The notes beneath the pieces are model-generated. The model ran no database searches. It was given only the letters and a program-made list of their open reading frames with translations, and had not been told where the DNA came from. Source: a virus. From it: a DNA stretch of 41,953 nucleotides. Location: the IMG/VR virus record IMGVR_UViG_3300049057_000157, positions 1 to 41,953 of that record; one strand, given 5' to 3'. The position numbers were made by a program, and so were the translations under genes. Position 1 is the stretch's first letter, and each line of letters starts with the position of its first letter. This document shows, piece after piece, positions 24,933-33,164 of the stretch.

Positions 24933-25240
24933 TAGCTCCTGAAGACCCCGCCATAGAAGTATTGATCCATAGCCGCGCGCATTTCAGCTCCAGCGGAGAT
25001 GTCTTCCATCTGCTCTTCCGTTTCCCGTTCTTCTGGTGTTACCACCTTCTGCAACTTCACGGTGCCGTCAGGCTTCTTCGCCATTCTAAACACGCCACTC
25101 TCAATATTGGGTGGTGGTGCCGCTTCGCGCTTTTCCTGCACCCATCGGTAGATTATGGAGCCGGCTATCAACCAGGTCCAGAAGTTGGCACAAGCCACCA
25201 CTAGATTGATGACACATGCGATAGTCAATGCTTCCATCAT
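24932..25240 (-). CDS. Small membrane-anchored protein between terminase and portal
   Basis: From the ATG at 25240, which overlaps the previous stop (ATGA), the protein has 102 residues. The N-terminal ~30 residues are hydrophobic (LTIACVINLVVACANFWTWL, IAGSIIYRW), a membrane helix followed by a charged cytoplasmic-type tail (QKVVTPEERETEEQMEDIS). Membrane proteins are unusual among packaging and head genes. Function unknown. Confidence 0.6.
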   Translation of the reverse strand: MMEALTIACVINLVVACANFWTWLIAGSIIYRWVQEKREAAPPPNIESGVFRMAKKPDGTVKLQKVVTPEERETEEQMEDISAGAEMRAAMDQYFYGGVFRS

Positions 25241-25650
25241 GACCAAACAATGGTGCCAAGTGGAAACTTCTTCTGATGGATTGGCAGATCTACATCTTTG
25301 ATGAATTCAATACACGTCTCCACCAGCTTTGCAAAAGCTGGCGCGTGCTTCATATCGAACCACTGATAGAAGTAGTACCAGGAATCCTCAACTGACTGAT
25401 CTTTCTTATCGTCATGAACACTGACTGTGAGACAAACAGCATGAACAGCGGGATCCCCTTTGACAGGGAACAGCTCTTTCACGCGGCCAATCTCTATAAT
25501 CAGCGTCTTCTTTAAGTCTGCACAGCGAAGCTGGTTGCCGTTGCGATCAATCACCTGAGCGCCAAGAGTTTCGGCTACGGAATTCCGCAACGCCTCCTTC
25601 TCGGCATCCGTCAAGTAATTCTCACCCAGTTGTGTGTTCACAGTTGCCAT
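25237..25650 (-). CDS. Hypothetical protein of the head cluster
   Basis: A 137-residue product from the ATG at 25650; the longer frame to 25701 overlaps the previous gene more deeply. It has YLTDAEKEALRNSVAETLGA, GRVKELFPVKGDPAVHAVCL and EDSWYYFYQWFDMKHAPAFA. No family recognised. Its neighbours suggest a role in head assembly or packaging. Confidence 0.55.
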   Translation of the reverse strand: MATVNTQLGENYLTDAEKEALRNSVAETLGAQVIDRNGNQLRCADLKKTLIIEIGRVKELFPVKGDPAVHAVCLTVSVHDDKKDQSVEDSWYYFYQWFDMKHAPAFAKLVETCIEFIKDVDLPIHQKKFPLGTIVWS

Positions 25651-26387
25651 CCCTCCAAGCCGTTTTTCACCCCATACACAAAAGCGTTCTGAGCGCTGCA
25701 ATTCGCCCCGCGTCCTTTATCCTGCAGCACATCGAAAACCGAAAACTCCAAAAGCTCGATCAGCCGGCGGTTGTTAATCTCGCCTTCGTTGTCGTGCGCC
25801 GGTTTGCGATCTTCCGGAACGCCGTCGAGCTTGAACCGTCCTTGACGCACCATATGCCAAATCTCCTGGCGAAGCAGGTCAACCACATCCACGCCGCGAC
25901 ACTTCGCCACCTGGAATAACCGCACAATCGCTTCTTCACCCAGAACCGGGTAAAGATAGAACATGGCAATCTTGAGATGATCGCCACGCTTCTTCAAGCG
26001 ATCGCCGGAGTAGATATCATCCGGCTCATCTACTTTCTTGACGCGCATCTTTGGCTCGGGAATAAACGCCTGGACCGCATCACCAAGAGCCCGCTTCAGA
26101 TCGACGGATAGCGTCTGTGCATTTGGAAACACACTCAGCAAATCCGGAATTAACGATTGCTTGTCCGATGGAGCCACCGGATCTTCAGTGTTCATGAACG
26201 CCATCAAGTCGGCATCCACCCCGCTTACCGGAGCCTTCTTCATTCCTAAACTTTCCATCAGTCCCGGAGTAGGCGCTTCATCCTCCTCATCGCCGGCATC
26301 CCCATACTCTGCCGCGATCAAAGCGTTAGCTCGCTCCTCATGCGTCATGTCTTTCAACTCGCTTGCGCTCACTGTTTTCTTGCTCAT
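25638..26387 (-). CDS. Hypothetical protein following the large terminase
   Basis: A 249-residue protein with a strong ribosome site (TTAGGAGG). The first 100 residues are acidic and probably disordered (AAEYGDAGDEEDEAPTPGLM). The C-terminal part is helical (RGDHLKIAMFYLYPVLGEEA, DVVDLLRQEIWHMVRQGRF) and ends FVYGVKNGLEGWQL. No family recognised; possibly a packaging or head-completion partner. Confidence 0.6.
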   Translation of the reverse strand: MSKKTVSASELKDMTHEERANALIAAEYGDAGDEEDEAPTPGLMESLGMKKAPVSGVDADLMAFMNTEDPVAPSDKQSLIPDLLSVFPNAQTLSVDLKRALGDAVQAFIPEPKMRVKKVDEPDDIYSGDRLKKRGDHLKIAMFYLYPVLGEEAIVRLFQVAKCRGVDVVDLLRQEIWHMVRQGRFKLDGVPEDRKPAHDNEGEINNRRLIELLEFSVFDVLQDKGRGANCSAQNAFVYGVKNGLEGWQL

Positions 26388-26396
26388 GATTTCCTC

Positions 26397-28292
26397 CTAA
26401 GCAACGTCATCCCCATACTCGGTGAACTCTTCGCCGTTCATATATCTCTTGAACTCATCCAAGTGAGTTGCATGATCAACGTTTGGGCTTTGTCTCGCCT
26501 CCCGTTCTTCCTTCTCGGACTTTTCATGGCGCTTCTCCACTGGATCGCCCAATCCAATCTCAAGCTCTTGATGGCACACGCCCAACGCGATCAAATGCGC
26601 CATCACTAAATCGTCTTCCGTGCCGGAGGCCGCTTTAAGCTGTAAATGCTGATGAGTGAATGTCAGATACTGAGACAACATGTGCGTGCTCGGCAAAGCC
26701 TGCGCCAAGCGCTTCATGTCGTCTTTGTATGCGGAGATCATCTTGCGGCCAAGTTGCACAATCCATGGTTTGGTTTGGAAATTCGTATCCCAACCCAGAG
26801 TCTGTGTTTCTTCCCATCCAGCCGGCGTCTGCCGGCGCTTCTGGTAGTTGTTTCGGTAAGACTTGTTCATTTCAGAAAGCACAGCCACACCTGTGTTCTG
26901 TTTCTCAACTGCAACAAGTGCAACGTTGTAGAGCTCGCCCAACTTCTGCAAATAATCCGCCAGTGCTTCAGGCGCGATCTTGCCGTGCAAGACTGCGCAC
27001 ACGTCCATGGTTTCCAAATCAAGAATTACAGCCGCTGTTGGATTACCCTTCTCCGTGCCTTCGGCAGAGTCGGCGCCGATTACATAACGACGGTTCGGCT
27101 TGGGCTCTCGCCACACCTCGAGGTAAACATCAACACCCCGGCGTAGATCCTCGTTCGGAACCAAATCATCCCACTGTACAGTTGCCTCAATTGGTGGCTC
27201 ATAAAGCTTGCCGGGGTTCACATGTCCCAGCACCATGTTGAGAACTTCCAGATCAAACACCGGAGATCCGGAGGCAATAAACGCTTCTTTTGGATCACAC
27301 GGGAACGCCTCCTGCATCTTCAACAGTTGGCCTTTGAACTTCTTGTTCAATGTAAGCCAGTACCAATGCAGCTGTTCAGGCGTGAGCTTATACCGCCGCA
27401 TTCGCTCTTTAAGCTTGTCATCAGCGAATGTCTTCATGAATTCTGCGCGCAGTCGCTTGCAAGTGCTGCACGCGTCGCGAATTGCCCGGAGCTTGCCCCA
27501 CTCTAGTTCGTAACGCTGGCAAGCCTCATCTTCATCATGCTTGTGAAACCCGCGCTCATAATAAGGATCCTCGTACCACTTAAGAAAGAACCCGGCCCAG
27601 CCATCCAGACCCTTCTCTGACATCAGCCAATACTTGTGGGATTCATCAGCCGTGCCGTTGGCTGTTGTCTCCAGCACCAACATGATGTCCCAGAAGTTCT
27701 CCGGCAATGCTGGCAAGCCCGCCTCTAAAACCGCATCAAGAGAGCCGCCATTCTTGGCAATGTAGGCAGCTTCGGTAAATATCCATGTGTGGAGAGTATC
27801 GCCCCGTGGACCTTCTCCATCTCCCGCAGATGCACAACTGATACCGCTGTTGATATCAGGAAACCACAGTTCGTGCTTGTTCATGGTGTCTACTTCAGGA
27901 CGGTAGACGACCGGGACCTGATAATAGAACTGCTTCTGAAATCTGAACGTCTTGGCCGCGCGGTCCTTTCTGTGCGCGGACAAGTGGGCAACATGGTTCT
28001 CTCTGGAAACCGTCCGTGTGAACGCTTTCGCCGAAAAATATGTAGTGCTGCCGGCTTGTCTGTACTTCAGAATGAACCAAAAAATCTGCAGCATCAGGCG
28101 CTGAGCTTCGTTGTATGCCCATTCAAGCTTCCACTGCGGGGGATTCAGCTTGAAGCCCGTCATGCGGGAATCCTTGGTCTTAATCTTCAGAACCTTTTCC
28201 TGGAAGACCACTTCATGCGCGCGCACATCAGCCCAGAACTGTTGCCACTCCTGTCTTTTTGTACGGCCCATGTCAGGTTCTGGAAGAAACAT
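26397..28292 (-). CDS. terL: Terminase large subunit (ATPase and nuclease)
   Basis: A 631-residue motor protein. The ATPase has the variant Walker A of large terminases, KYRQAGSTTYFS (about 76-87), a Walker B-type segment HTWIFTEAAYI, and the coupling motif LETTANG. The RNase H-fold nuclease follows: VIGADSAEGT (Asp near 408), VEKQN (462-466) and TEDD (about 558-561). It pumps DNA into the prohead and cuts it. The ATG at 28292 overlaps the upstream stop (TGATG), so I choose it over the adjacent GTG at 28295. Confidence 0.9.
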   Translation of the reverse strand: MFLPEPDMGRTKRQEWQQFWADVRAHEVVFQEKVLKIKTKDSRMTGFKLNPPQWKLEWAYNEAQRLMLQIFWFILKYRQAGSTTYFSAKAFTRTVSRENHVAHLSAHRKDRAAKTFRFQKQFYYQVPVVYRPEVDTMNKHELWFPDINSGISCASAGDGEGPRGDTLHTWIFTEAAYIAKNGGSLDAVLEAGLPALPENFWDIMLVLETTANGTADESHKYWLMSEKGLDGWAGFFLKWYEDPYYERGFHKHDEDEACQRYELEWGKLRAIRDACSTCKRLRAEFMKTFADDKLKERMRRYKLTPEQLHWYWLTLNKKFKGQLLKMQEAFPCDPKEAFIASGSPVFDLEVLNMVLGHVNPGKLYEPPIEATVQWDDLVPNEDLRRGVDVYLEVWREPKPNRRYVIGADSAEGTEKGNPTAAVILDLETMDVCAVLHGKIAPEALADYLQKLGELYNVALVAVEKQNTGVAVLSEMNKSYRNNYQKRRQTPAGWEETQTLGWDTNFQTKPWIVQLGRKMISAYKDDMKRLAQALPSTHMLSQYLTFTHQHLQLKAASGTEDDLVMAHLIALGVCHQELEIGLGDPVEKRHEKSEKEEREARQSPNVDHATHLDEFKRYMNGEEFTEYGDDVA

Positions 28293-28654
28293 CACTTACC
28301 AAAGAGAGACTCGCGCAACTTCTGCATCTCTTTGACTTCGGCAGATGTGCCGGCCCGCTCTGAAGCAGACTTGCCAAAAGTGCCCGATTGCAATTTCTCA
28401 AGCAAGAACTTCGCCATGGCGGAATTCTCTTTCTCGATGGCTTGTTGAAATGCGGTTGTCTCGATCTGCAGTAACTGCACTTCCCGGCTGCTCTGCAAGA
28501 GCGCACGGAAAGAAGTATTCGCCTGGTCATTCGTCTTGAACAGTGCAAATATCTCGATCAAGAGATTCTTCTTGGACAGGTTGTCACCGCCGATAACATC
28601 GGCAAGCGCATTGACATCACAGCCGCAAGCCTTGATGTCCGCTAGGACCTGCAT
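28292..28654 (-). CDS. Candidate terminase small subunit
   Basis: From the ATG at 28654 (GGAG just upstream) the protein has 120 residues; the longer frame to 28813 reads as shadow. Helical throughout: IKACGCDVNALADVIGGDNL, then QQAIEKENSAMAKFLLEKLQ, which recalls the C-terminal 'ENxAMAxFLLE' part of small terminase or HTH DNA-binding proteins. Direct overlap with the large terminase supports the role. The call is by position and style only. Confidence 0.5.
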   Translation of the reverse strand: MQVLADIKACGCDVNALADVIGGDNLSKKNLLIEIFALFKTNDQANTSFRALLQSSREVQLLQIETTAFQQAIEKENSAMAKFLLEKLQSGTFGKSASERAGTSAEVKEMQKLRESLFGK

Positions 28655-28884
28655 GACTCCGGGAAGTTGCCATGCACAAGTGTCATTCCCGGGAGAGTTT
28701 GGAGGTAGGTAGCGTTCTTCAAAGTTTCGATCATGACGGAGTTCTTGAGCCAACTCAGGCTGTCCGCTAGATCCAGCAGATTGTGCGTGAACTCCCGTTT
28801 TGCCTGACACCATGTCTCCACCGCTCCCATAAATTTCAGCCTCGCGGCTCTAGACCGCTCAAGCAATTCTTCATTCCTGGTCAT
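28642..28884 (-). CDS. Small hypothetical protein upstream of the packaging genes
   Basis: About 80 residues from the ATG at 28884 (GGA..AAG upstream); it overlaps both neighbours by 13-14 bases. Helical: RNEELLERSRAARLKFMGAV, then KREFTHNLLDLADSLSWLKN. It could be a second DNA-packaging accessory protein. No recognised family. Confidence 0.5.
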   Translation of the reverse strand: MTRNEELLERSRAARLKFMGAVETWCQAKREFTHNLLDLADSLSWLKNSVMIETLKNATYLQTLPGMTLVHGNFPESCRS

Positions 28885-29512
28885 CTTCATCTTCCAAATG
28901 TTTGAAGCGCTCAATTCGTTCCTCTGATCCGAAGATCGAACCGGTCACACCCTTGGCTCTCTGGCTCTTGATGTAGTCGATGATTCGACTCTCAACCAGT
29001 TTGTGCTCACTTTGCTTCTGGTCGTCCCACCATCTATCCGGTAGGAGCAACGTCTTCCGGCTTGGGAAAAACACTTCCTTGGCGCACGGTTCGCACATGT
29101 AATGCATGATCGTGGCGTTCTCTTCGATCTTTAATTCCGGGTGTGCATCCCGAAATATGAACATCCCGCGCGCCTTCCCCGTTGTTGCTGGCACATCATT
29201 ACCCTTCTCGGGTGGACAATATGGGCAAAATTCCGGAGGCAGTTCCTTGGCCAGATTCTTTGGCTTCTCGGAATGAACCTTCTTAAGCTCCGCTTCCGAC
29301 GGGGCAAAGCCCACATCTTTGGGACTTGGCGGCAATGGCTTTTTTGTCAGCCGGTCAACTTCACTCTGCCAATGAGAGTAAGGATTCTTCTTGTCCGGAT
29401 CGTTGAAAAGCAACAAGTTGTGTTTTTGTTTAGGCTGTTCAAGAACCCGTGACACCGCACCCGGCGTTACATTCACCGTTGCTGTGCTGTTACGAGCTCG
29501 CTTCTTAGCCAC
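28871..29512 (-). CDS. Hypothetical protein with CxxC pairs
   Basis: A 213-residue protein from a GTG at 29512. Two Cys pairs (FCPYCPPEKG and MCEPCAKEV) about 45 residues apart could form one zinc site around a segment with MFIFRDAHPELKIEENATIM. A basic N-terminus and an acidic tail (EDEDDQE) flank it. Not recognised. It overlaps the previous gene by 8 bases. Confidence 0.6.
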   Translation of the reverse strand: MAKKRARNSTATVNVTPGAVSRVLEQPKQKHNLLLFNDPDKKNPYSHWQSEVDRLTKKPLPPSPKDVGFAPSEAELKKVHSEKPKNLAKELPPEFCPYCPPEKGNDVPATTGKARGMFIFRDAHPELKIEENATIMHYMCEPCAKEVFFPSRKTLLLPDRWWDDQKQSEHKLVESRIIDYIKSQRAKGVTGSIFGSEERIERFKHLEDEDDQE

Positions 29513-29732
29513 CGATTACGCGACCCCGCGCTTTGAAGAATTCAATCAGCGCTTCCCTGACAATCTCGCTCTCGTTGCCGATCACCCCGCGCAATTCGTC
29601 ACGCTTCTGGCTCTCCTCGCTCAGCATTTGCTTCAACTCCAAGCTGACAATCGCTGTCACTCGGACTCTTGCCTGCCGCCTGGGCCGCTGTTTCGCAGGC
29701 GCTTTGCGCATCTCTCCATCCACAGCATTCAA
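29505..29732 (-). CDS. Small RHH-type candidate DNA-binding protein
   Basis: The frame is open from 29777. I choose the TTG at 29732 because GGAGGG lies eight bases upstream; an ATG at 29711 would give 68 residues. The N-terminus is basic (KAPAKQRPRRQARVRVTAIV), followed by SLELKQMLSEESQKRDELRG and ESEIVREALIEFFKARG. A basic strand followed by two helices, the second ending in REALIEFFKA, fits a ribbon-helix-helix repressor. A short Cys-containing frame (29599-29823) covers the same DNA. Confidence 0.55.
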   Translation of the reverse strand: MNAVDGEMRKAPAKQRPRRQARVRVTAIVSLELKQMLSEESQKRDELRGVIGNESEIVREALIEFFKARGRVIGG

Positions 29733-29913
29733 TGCAATATCCCTCCAAGTACCCCTTGTAGTTCCCGATGTATACAAGCCTGTGCTTAATCATCATCAAC
29801 ACACTACTACCTAACCTTTTCACCCGTCAAAACTACATACAACAATGCCACCACCTGCAATGCAGAGTGATGGCACGTGTGTGGTCACCGGGTCCCGCAA
29901 CCCTACACAAAAA

Positions 29914-30240
29914 CTAGGCCGGAATCGCCCCCAGGATATCTCTCTCGGTCAACACCCAATATGTCTTCTCTTTCAACTTGAGCTCAATGCCAGAATATTT
30001 GGCCACGTGCACAATTTCATCCAGCTCCAAATCTATCGGATGGCGAACTCCGCTGTTGTCCAATTTGCCAGGACCAATCGCTAGCACCCGTCCTTTTTGA
30101 GGCTTTTCCTTGGCGATGTCCGGAAGTATGATCCCGCCGGCCGTCACCTCATCCTCATCCACCCATTCAACAACCACCCGATCCGAAAACGGTCGGTAGT
30201 TGATCCTTGTCCTTACCTCAGTCCTTTCAGCTACTGTCAC
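29914..30240 (-). CDS. groES: GroES-type co-chaperonin (Cpn10)
   Basis: From the GTG at 30240 (AGGAGGAAAG just upstream) the protein has 108 residues. YRPFSDRVVVEWVDEDEVTA, GGIILPDIAKEKPQKGRVLA and IGPGKLDNSG are the beta-barrel and mobile loop of GroES, and EKTYWVLTERDILGAI is the usual C-terminus. It would cap host GroEL, which phages often need for capsid folding (as T4 gp31 does). No GroEL gene is present in the window, so it must act with the host's. Confidence 0.9.
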   Translation of the reverse strand: MTVAERTEVRTRINYRPFSDRVVVEWVDEDEVTAGGIILPDIAKEKPQKGRVLAIGPGKLDNSGVRHPIDLELDEIVHVAKYSGIELKLKEKTYWVLTERDILGAIPA

Positions 30241-30248
30241 CTTTCCTC

Positions 30249-30695
30249 CTAGCGCAGATTCATCTTCTGCCGCATCTCCCCCTCGAGCTTCTGAATTTCC
30301 TTGATGCAATCAATCAACACCTTCGACTGCACAACATCAAAGCCCTTCCCACTCTTCTCCTCCAGATTGTTCGCCACGTTGCGAATCGATCGCCAACAAC
30401 TCTGCAAGATCTCAAACCTATCTGTCATCCCCAGCTTGTGAGCCAGCACCTCAACACCCTTGAGATACTCTGCCTCTCGCTGGATGTGCCATTGCTCTTG
30501 TCTCTCCCATGCCTGGAGATCCGAAATCTCAACCTTGTACCGCCTTGCCAACACAGGAAGATTCACTATAGGCATCCGCAGATATTCTTCAAATACCTGC
30601 GCCTTTAATTCATCCGCAAACAACGGCGGCTTCTCTGGAGCCTTGGTCTTTACCGCGTTCTGATATCTGCTGTCTGCGTGGTTCGGTACACTCAT
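30249..30695 (-). CDS. HTH-like helical protein, possible terminase-type DNA binder
   Basis: A 148-residue protein with ribosome site AGGTGA. ADELKAQVFEEYLRMPIVNL and LPVLARRYKVEISDLQAWER look like a helix-turn-helix of the kind found in phage small terminases and gpP-like proteins. The C-terminal half is a long helix (IQKLEGEMRQKM). It could be the true small terminase, although it lies about 2.4 kb from the large subunit. Confidence 0.55.
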   Translation of the reverse strand: MSVPNHADSRYQNAVKTKAPEKPPLFADELKAQVFEEYLRMPIVNLPVLARRYKVEISDLQAWERQEQWHIQREAEYLKGVEVLAHKLGMTDRFEILQSCWRSIRNVANNLEEKSGKGFDVVQSKVLIDCIKEIQKLEGEMRQKMNLR

Positions 30696-30826
30696 TGTGG
30701 TATCACCTGTGGTTTCCGTAGATTTAACTTAACACAAAACTGGCTCAGGTACTAGAATGTGTTCAGTACAGTTCGTGAGCCTTCGGCTTGGCGCTGTCGT
30801 ACCTGATGGGACTTGAAGCACTACAA

Positions 30827-30902
30827 GAAATTGGAAGGGCCGGACGGACAGGTAACAGGTTCATAACCTAAACAAGTGGGTTCGACTCCCACAACCAATT
30901 TC
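30827..30902 (+). tRNA. tRNA-Met-like fold (CAT), probably degenerate
   Basis: In the gap between two minus-strand genes, a 76-nt plus-strand segment has GAAATTGG/CCAATTTC as outer stem (30827-30834 with 30895-30902). It also has a perfect T-arm GTGGG-TTCGACT-CCCAC (30876-30892) and an anticodon-like hairpin AGG-TTCATAA-CCT, in which CAT would be the anticodon of tRNA-Met. The D-arm is poor (GGCC/GGTA), there are extra AA bases beside the T-stem, and only three base pairs close the anticodon loop. It could be a decayed tRNA or a mimic. Opposite strand to the surrounding genes. Confidence 0.42.
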
Positions 30903-30922
30903 AGGAAACACGGAATCTCGAA

Positions 30923-31363
30923 TCACTCCTCAGAAATGGGGAGTGTTTCACTTTCTGGAGGCTCCACCTCCGGCTCAACACCATCGATCACATCATGCAG
31001 ATGCATTATCTGTGACTCCAACATCCTGATCTTGTCCTGTGCCCTTACCAGCTTGTCACTAACCCTACGCCACTCGCGCTGCCACACCTCCACCTGTGTC
31101 ACCATCTTCGGCTTTGCAATCTCCGGCCAACACAACACCGGTGTACTGGCAATCACAAGATACTGAAAGCCTTCTTCGGTTATGTGATCCGGTGCAACAA
31201 TCGTGCGCCTCAAGCGATCATAAACCTCGGTAGGACAAACCAAATAATCCTTCTCCGGTGCCGGCATCCACTGCTGCACCATCTTTAGTGCAGCCTGGTA
31301 ATCAAAAGGCTTCTCCTCCATGGGCGCCCCCGTTAGCTCCCTCACCAAATCCTCAAAGCTCAT
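30923..31363 (-). CDS. Hypothetical protein with C-terminal coiled coil
   Basis: A 146-residue protein. It begins MSFEDLVRELTGAPMEEKPF, has a compact middle with YDRLRRTIVAPDHITEEGF, and ends with a coiled coil (WRRVSDKLVRAQDKIRMLES) and an acidic tail rich in Glu and Pro. No family recognised. It begins 3 bases after the stop of the 30-residue membrane gene. Confidence 0.6.
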   Translation of the reverse strand: MSFEDLVRELTGAPMEEKPFDYQAALKMVQQWMPAPEKDYLVCPTEVYDRLRRTIVAPDHITEEGFQYLVIASTPVLCWPEIAKPKMVTQVEVWQREWRRVSDKLVRAQDKIRMLESQIMHLHDVIDGVEPEVEPPESETLPISEE

Positions 31364-31366
31364 CTC

Positions 31367-31459
31367 TCATTCCTTCGGAAACAATATGTCAATGATGTAC
31401 ACCCAGGCTCCCAACGCCATCAATCCAATAACGAAAGCCAAGATAAATCCGTTTGTCAT
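31367..31459 (-). CDS. 30-residue single-TM protein
   Basis: A very short frame (MTNGFILAFVIGLMALGAWV, then YIIDILFPKE) whose ATG overlaps the previous stop (ATGA) and whose stop lies 3 bases before the next start. A single strongly hydrophobic helix with a short polar end. The perfect packing in the operon is the main evidence that it is real. Confidence 0.6.
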   Translation of the reverse strand: MTNGFILAFVIGLMALGAWVYIIDILFPKE

Positions 31460-31947
31460 ACAACCTCCGGAGGCTCCTCGCCTTTCTGTGCTCCTCGCTG
31501 CGGAATTATCGAGCCCGGATGATCCGGCCACTTCATAGTCTGTTCAATTTCCTCAGCCGTGATCACCTTCTGCTTATACAACTCCTCAAAGTCAGACTTC
31601 TCAACCCACTGCTCCGCCTCCACGTATCCAGGCGGTGCCGGCGGCCTTGCCTCTGAATTGCCATCCCACACCAACTCACTTCGCTCCACCATCTTCTCCC
31701 GCAAACACGATCCGAGAAATATCTGATCAACGTCTACCTTCTGAAGATTCGGATCCGACTGCTGCGCAGGTATCATCCCTGGGAAAATCTGCAATGGCTT
31801 CTGCCACAAGTCATTGTGTGCCGCCAAACAAATCTGTGCAGCATGACTCTTGTCTATCCCTTCCTCATCAAGCTCCTTAACCCAGCGCTTGATCGTCCTC
31901 AACCGCTGCTCACTCTCAAAGCTCAAAGGAATATTCTCTTCTTCCAC
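31456..31947 (-). CDS. Hypothetical protein, early late-block gene
   Basis: The frame extends to 32070, but its upstream part is Arg-rich shadow sequence inside the previous gene. The GTG at 31947 follows GGGGGAG at good spacing and gives 163 residues. Helical start (EQRLRTIKRWVKELDEEGID), then AAQICLAAHNDLWQKPLQIF, then RPPAPPGYVEAEQWVEKSDF and VITAEEIEQTMKWPDHPG. No known family. Confidence 0.6.
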   Translation of the reverse strand: MEEENIPLSFESEQRLRTIKRWVKELDEEGIDKSHAAQICLAAHNDLWQKPLQIFPGMIPAQQSDPNLQKVDVDQIFLGSCLREKMVERSELVWDGNSEARPPAPPGYVEAEQWVEKSDFEELYKQKVITAEEIEQTMKWPDHPGSIIPQRGAQKGEEPPEVV

Positions 31948-31993
31948 TACAATTACTCCCCCAAGAAAGCCCCCACGGCGCCATCCCCTGCGC

Positions 31994-32296
31994 CTAAATC
32001 GCCCTGAACTGCCCCACAGCCTCTCCAGCCTCAATACTGGTCTTGAACTCAAAGCCCCGCTCCGATCCAATTACCAGCAAATTCACAACCTTCTCGCTGT
32101 GCACTTTCGTCACGATGGCCGCTCTCAACTCCGGCTCAGCATCCTCTAATACCGGTGCGCCATCTTCATCAACAAGAAACCTCAACTCATCAGGTGCGCC
32201 ATCCTCACCCTTCACAACTTCAGTTTTCTGTCTCTGTATACGCTCTAGATATTGAACACATTGCGCAACCTTCACGCCCGCTGCTTCCTTCGCCAT
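31994..32296 (-). CDS. First gene of the late block, hypothetical
   Basis: A 100-residue acidic protein with ribosome site AAGGAGAA. AGVKVAQCVQYLERIQRQKT is helical; PELRAAIVTKVHSEKVVNLL and VIGSERGFEFKTSIEAGEAV are beta-type. As the first gene after the ~1 kb divergent spacer it may be a regulatory or virion protein. Function unknown. Confidence 0.6.
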   Translation of the reverse strand: MAKEAAGVKVAQCVQYLERIQRQKTEVVKGEDGAPDELRFLVDEDGAPVLEDAEPELRAAIVTKVHSEKVVNLLVIGSERGFEFKTSIEAGEAVGQFRAI

Positions 32297-32513
32297 GTCA
32301 CTGCTTCTCCTTGCAAGAAAAAAAGACAGGCTATGGTATCCGAAATTTCTCCTTTAACAAGCCCCTAAAGTCGTGCGCTTGTACTTCTCCATGCCCCTCT
32401 GTTTACTCCGGTCCAAAGGGCAGACAGCAGCCTCTGCTTGGACAGCCTGGGGAGTCCCCGGCATTGAGAAAATTTTGGAGAGAAAAAATTTGTACGGGTA
32501 TCAAGTGTTGATT

Positions 32514-32537
32514 TTGGTGGGGTGGGCACCTGAACCT
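32514..32537 (+). repeat. Left arm of 24-bp inverted repeat flanking the serine recombinase
   Basis: The arm begins TTGGTGGGGTGGGC and ends ACCTGAACCT. It matches the reverse complement of 34660-34683 at 23 of 24 bases; the one difference is an A here and a G there. The arms face each other across about 2.1 kb containing the serine recombinase gene. Confidence 0.75.
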
Positions 32538-32653
32538 CGGAGCATTTCCAAGTGGCGGGAAGCCACAGCCAGTGCGTCACATGCCCACGTTCTTGAAAGC
32601 CTTGAACACCACAGATGGTGCGTCTTAAGGCTTGCATATATCTGGTGCTAGGT

Positions 32654-32673
32654 ACAGAACCTACAGGTTCTGT
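32654..32673. repeat. Perfect palindrome, 9-bp arms
   Basis: ACAGAACCT, a 2-base centre, then AGGTTCTGT. It can fold as a hairpin with an eight-base-pair stem and a four-base loop, or serve as an operator. No T-run follows, so it is not a terminator. Confidence 0.7.
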
Positions 32674-32904
32674 GTCCAAGTGTCTGGTATTCGTGTCGGT
32701 CGTATTGTCGAATGTACACAAGGGGAAGGGCGGCGGGGGATGACTACCTTCAGTACCAAGTCGTCCGGCTCGGGCGGGCCACAAATGCTCTTCTCTCAGC
32801 GTCGTTCGCTTCGCTCACTCCATGGTCAGGAGCGCAGAATATGTCCGAGCTCAGAGGTTGCTAATTGTCCTACTTATCAGATTGCACAATTGGCTAGCAG
32901 CCCA

Positions 32905-32988
32905 GATTAGATAGAGGAGGGGCTGAAGAAAAACCCTGCCCCCAGAGGCAAGGGTTTTTTCTTCAAGCCCAACTCCAATCTATCTAAA
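32905..32988. terminator. Bidirectional Rho-independent terminator
   Basis: A long imperfect hairpin. Its core GAAGAAAAACCCTGCC pairs with GGCAAGGGTTTTTTCTTC, and outer arms TTAGATAGA and TCTATCTAA also pair. A-runs on the left and T-runs on the right make it a terminator in both directions. Its presence in a spacer of diverging blocks implies transcripts entering it from inside the spacer or read-through protection between the blocks. Confidence 0.8.
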
Positions 32989-33067
32989 ACATGGCTGCAT
33001 AGCCGTATTGTGCGTATGTGATAAAATCAGAACCATCCTTTATAAATCTAAAAGCGTGTCAATGCCG

Positions 33068-33151
33068 CCCTTCGGAGAAAGGGGCTCAAGAACCAAAGCA
33101 AACCAATTGCCTTTGGGGGCATTGGTTGCTTTGTTCGCCCCTCTCCGAGGG
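33068..33151. other. Nested 84-nt inverted-repeat structure
   Basis: The outer stem CCCTTCGGAGAAAGGGGC pairs with GCCCCTCTCCGAGGG through small bulges. The inner stem CAAAGCAAACCAAT pairs with ATTGGTTGCTTTG with one bulge. Near the tip TGCC and GGCA can pair around TTTGGG. There is no T-tract after it. It could be a structured RNA, a recombinase site or a replication origin hairpin. Which of these holds is unknown. Confidence 0.65.
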
Positions 33152-33164
33152 CACCTTGACCGCT

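Noticed and set aside
29599-29823. Minus-strand frame with CIECCGW overlapping the RHH gene
   Set aside because: It starts plausibly but becomes low-complexity Glu/Ala sequence, and it overlaps a better-supported gene. It may be real but I cannot support it.
32365-32910. Open frames on both strands in the divergent spacer
   Set aside because: The products are Arg/Ser/Trp-rich, lack ribosome sites, and cross palindromes and a terminator. I treat them as chance frames.
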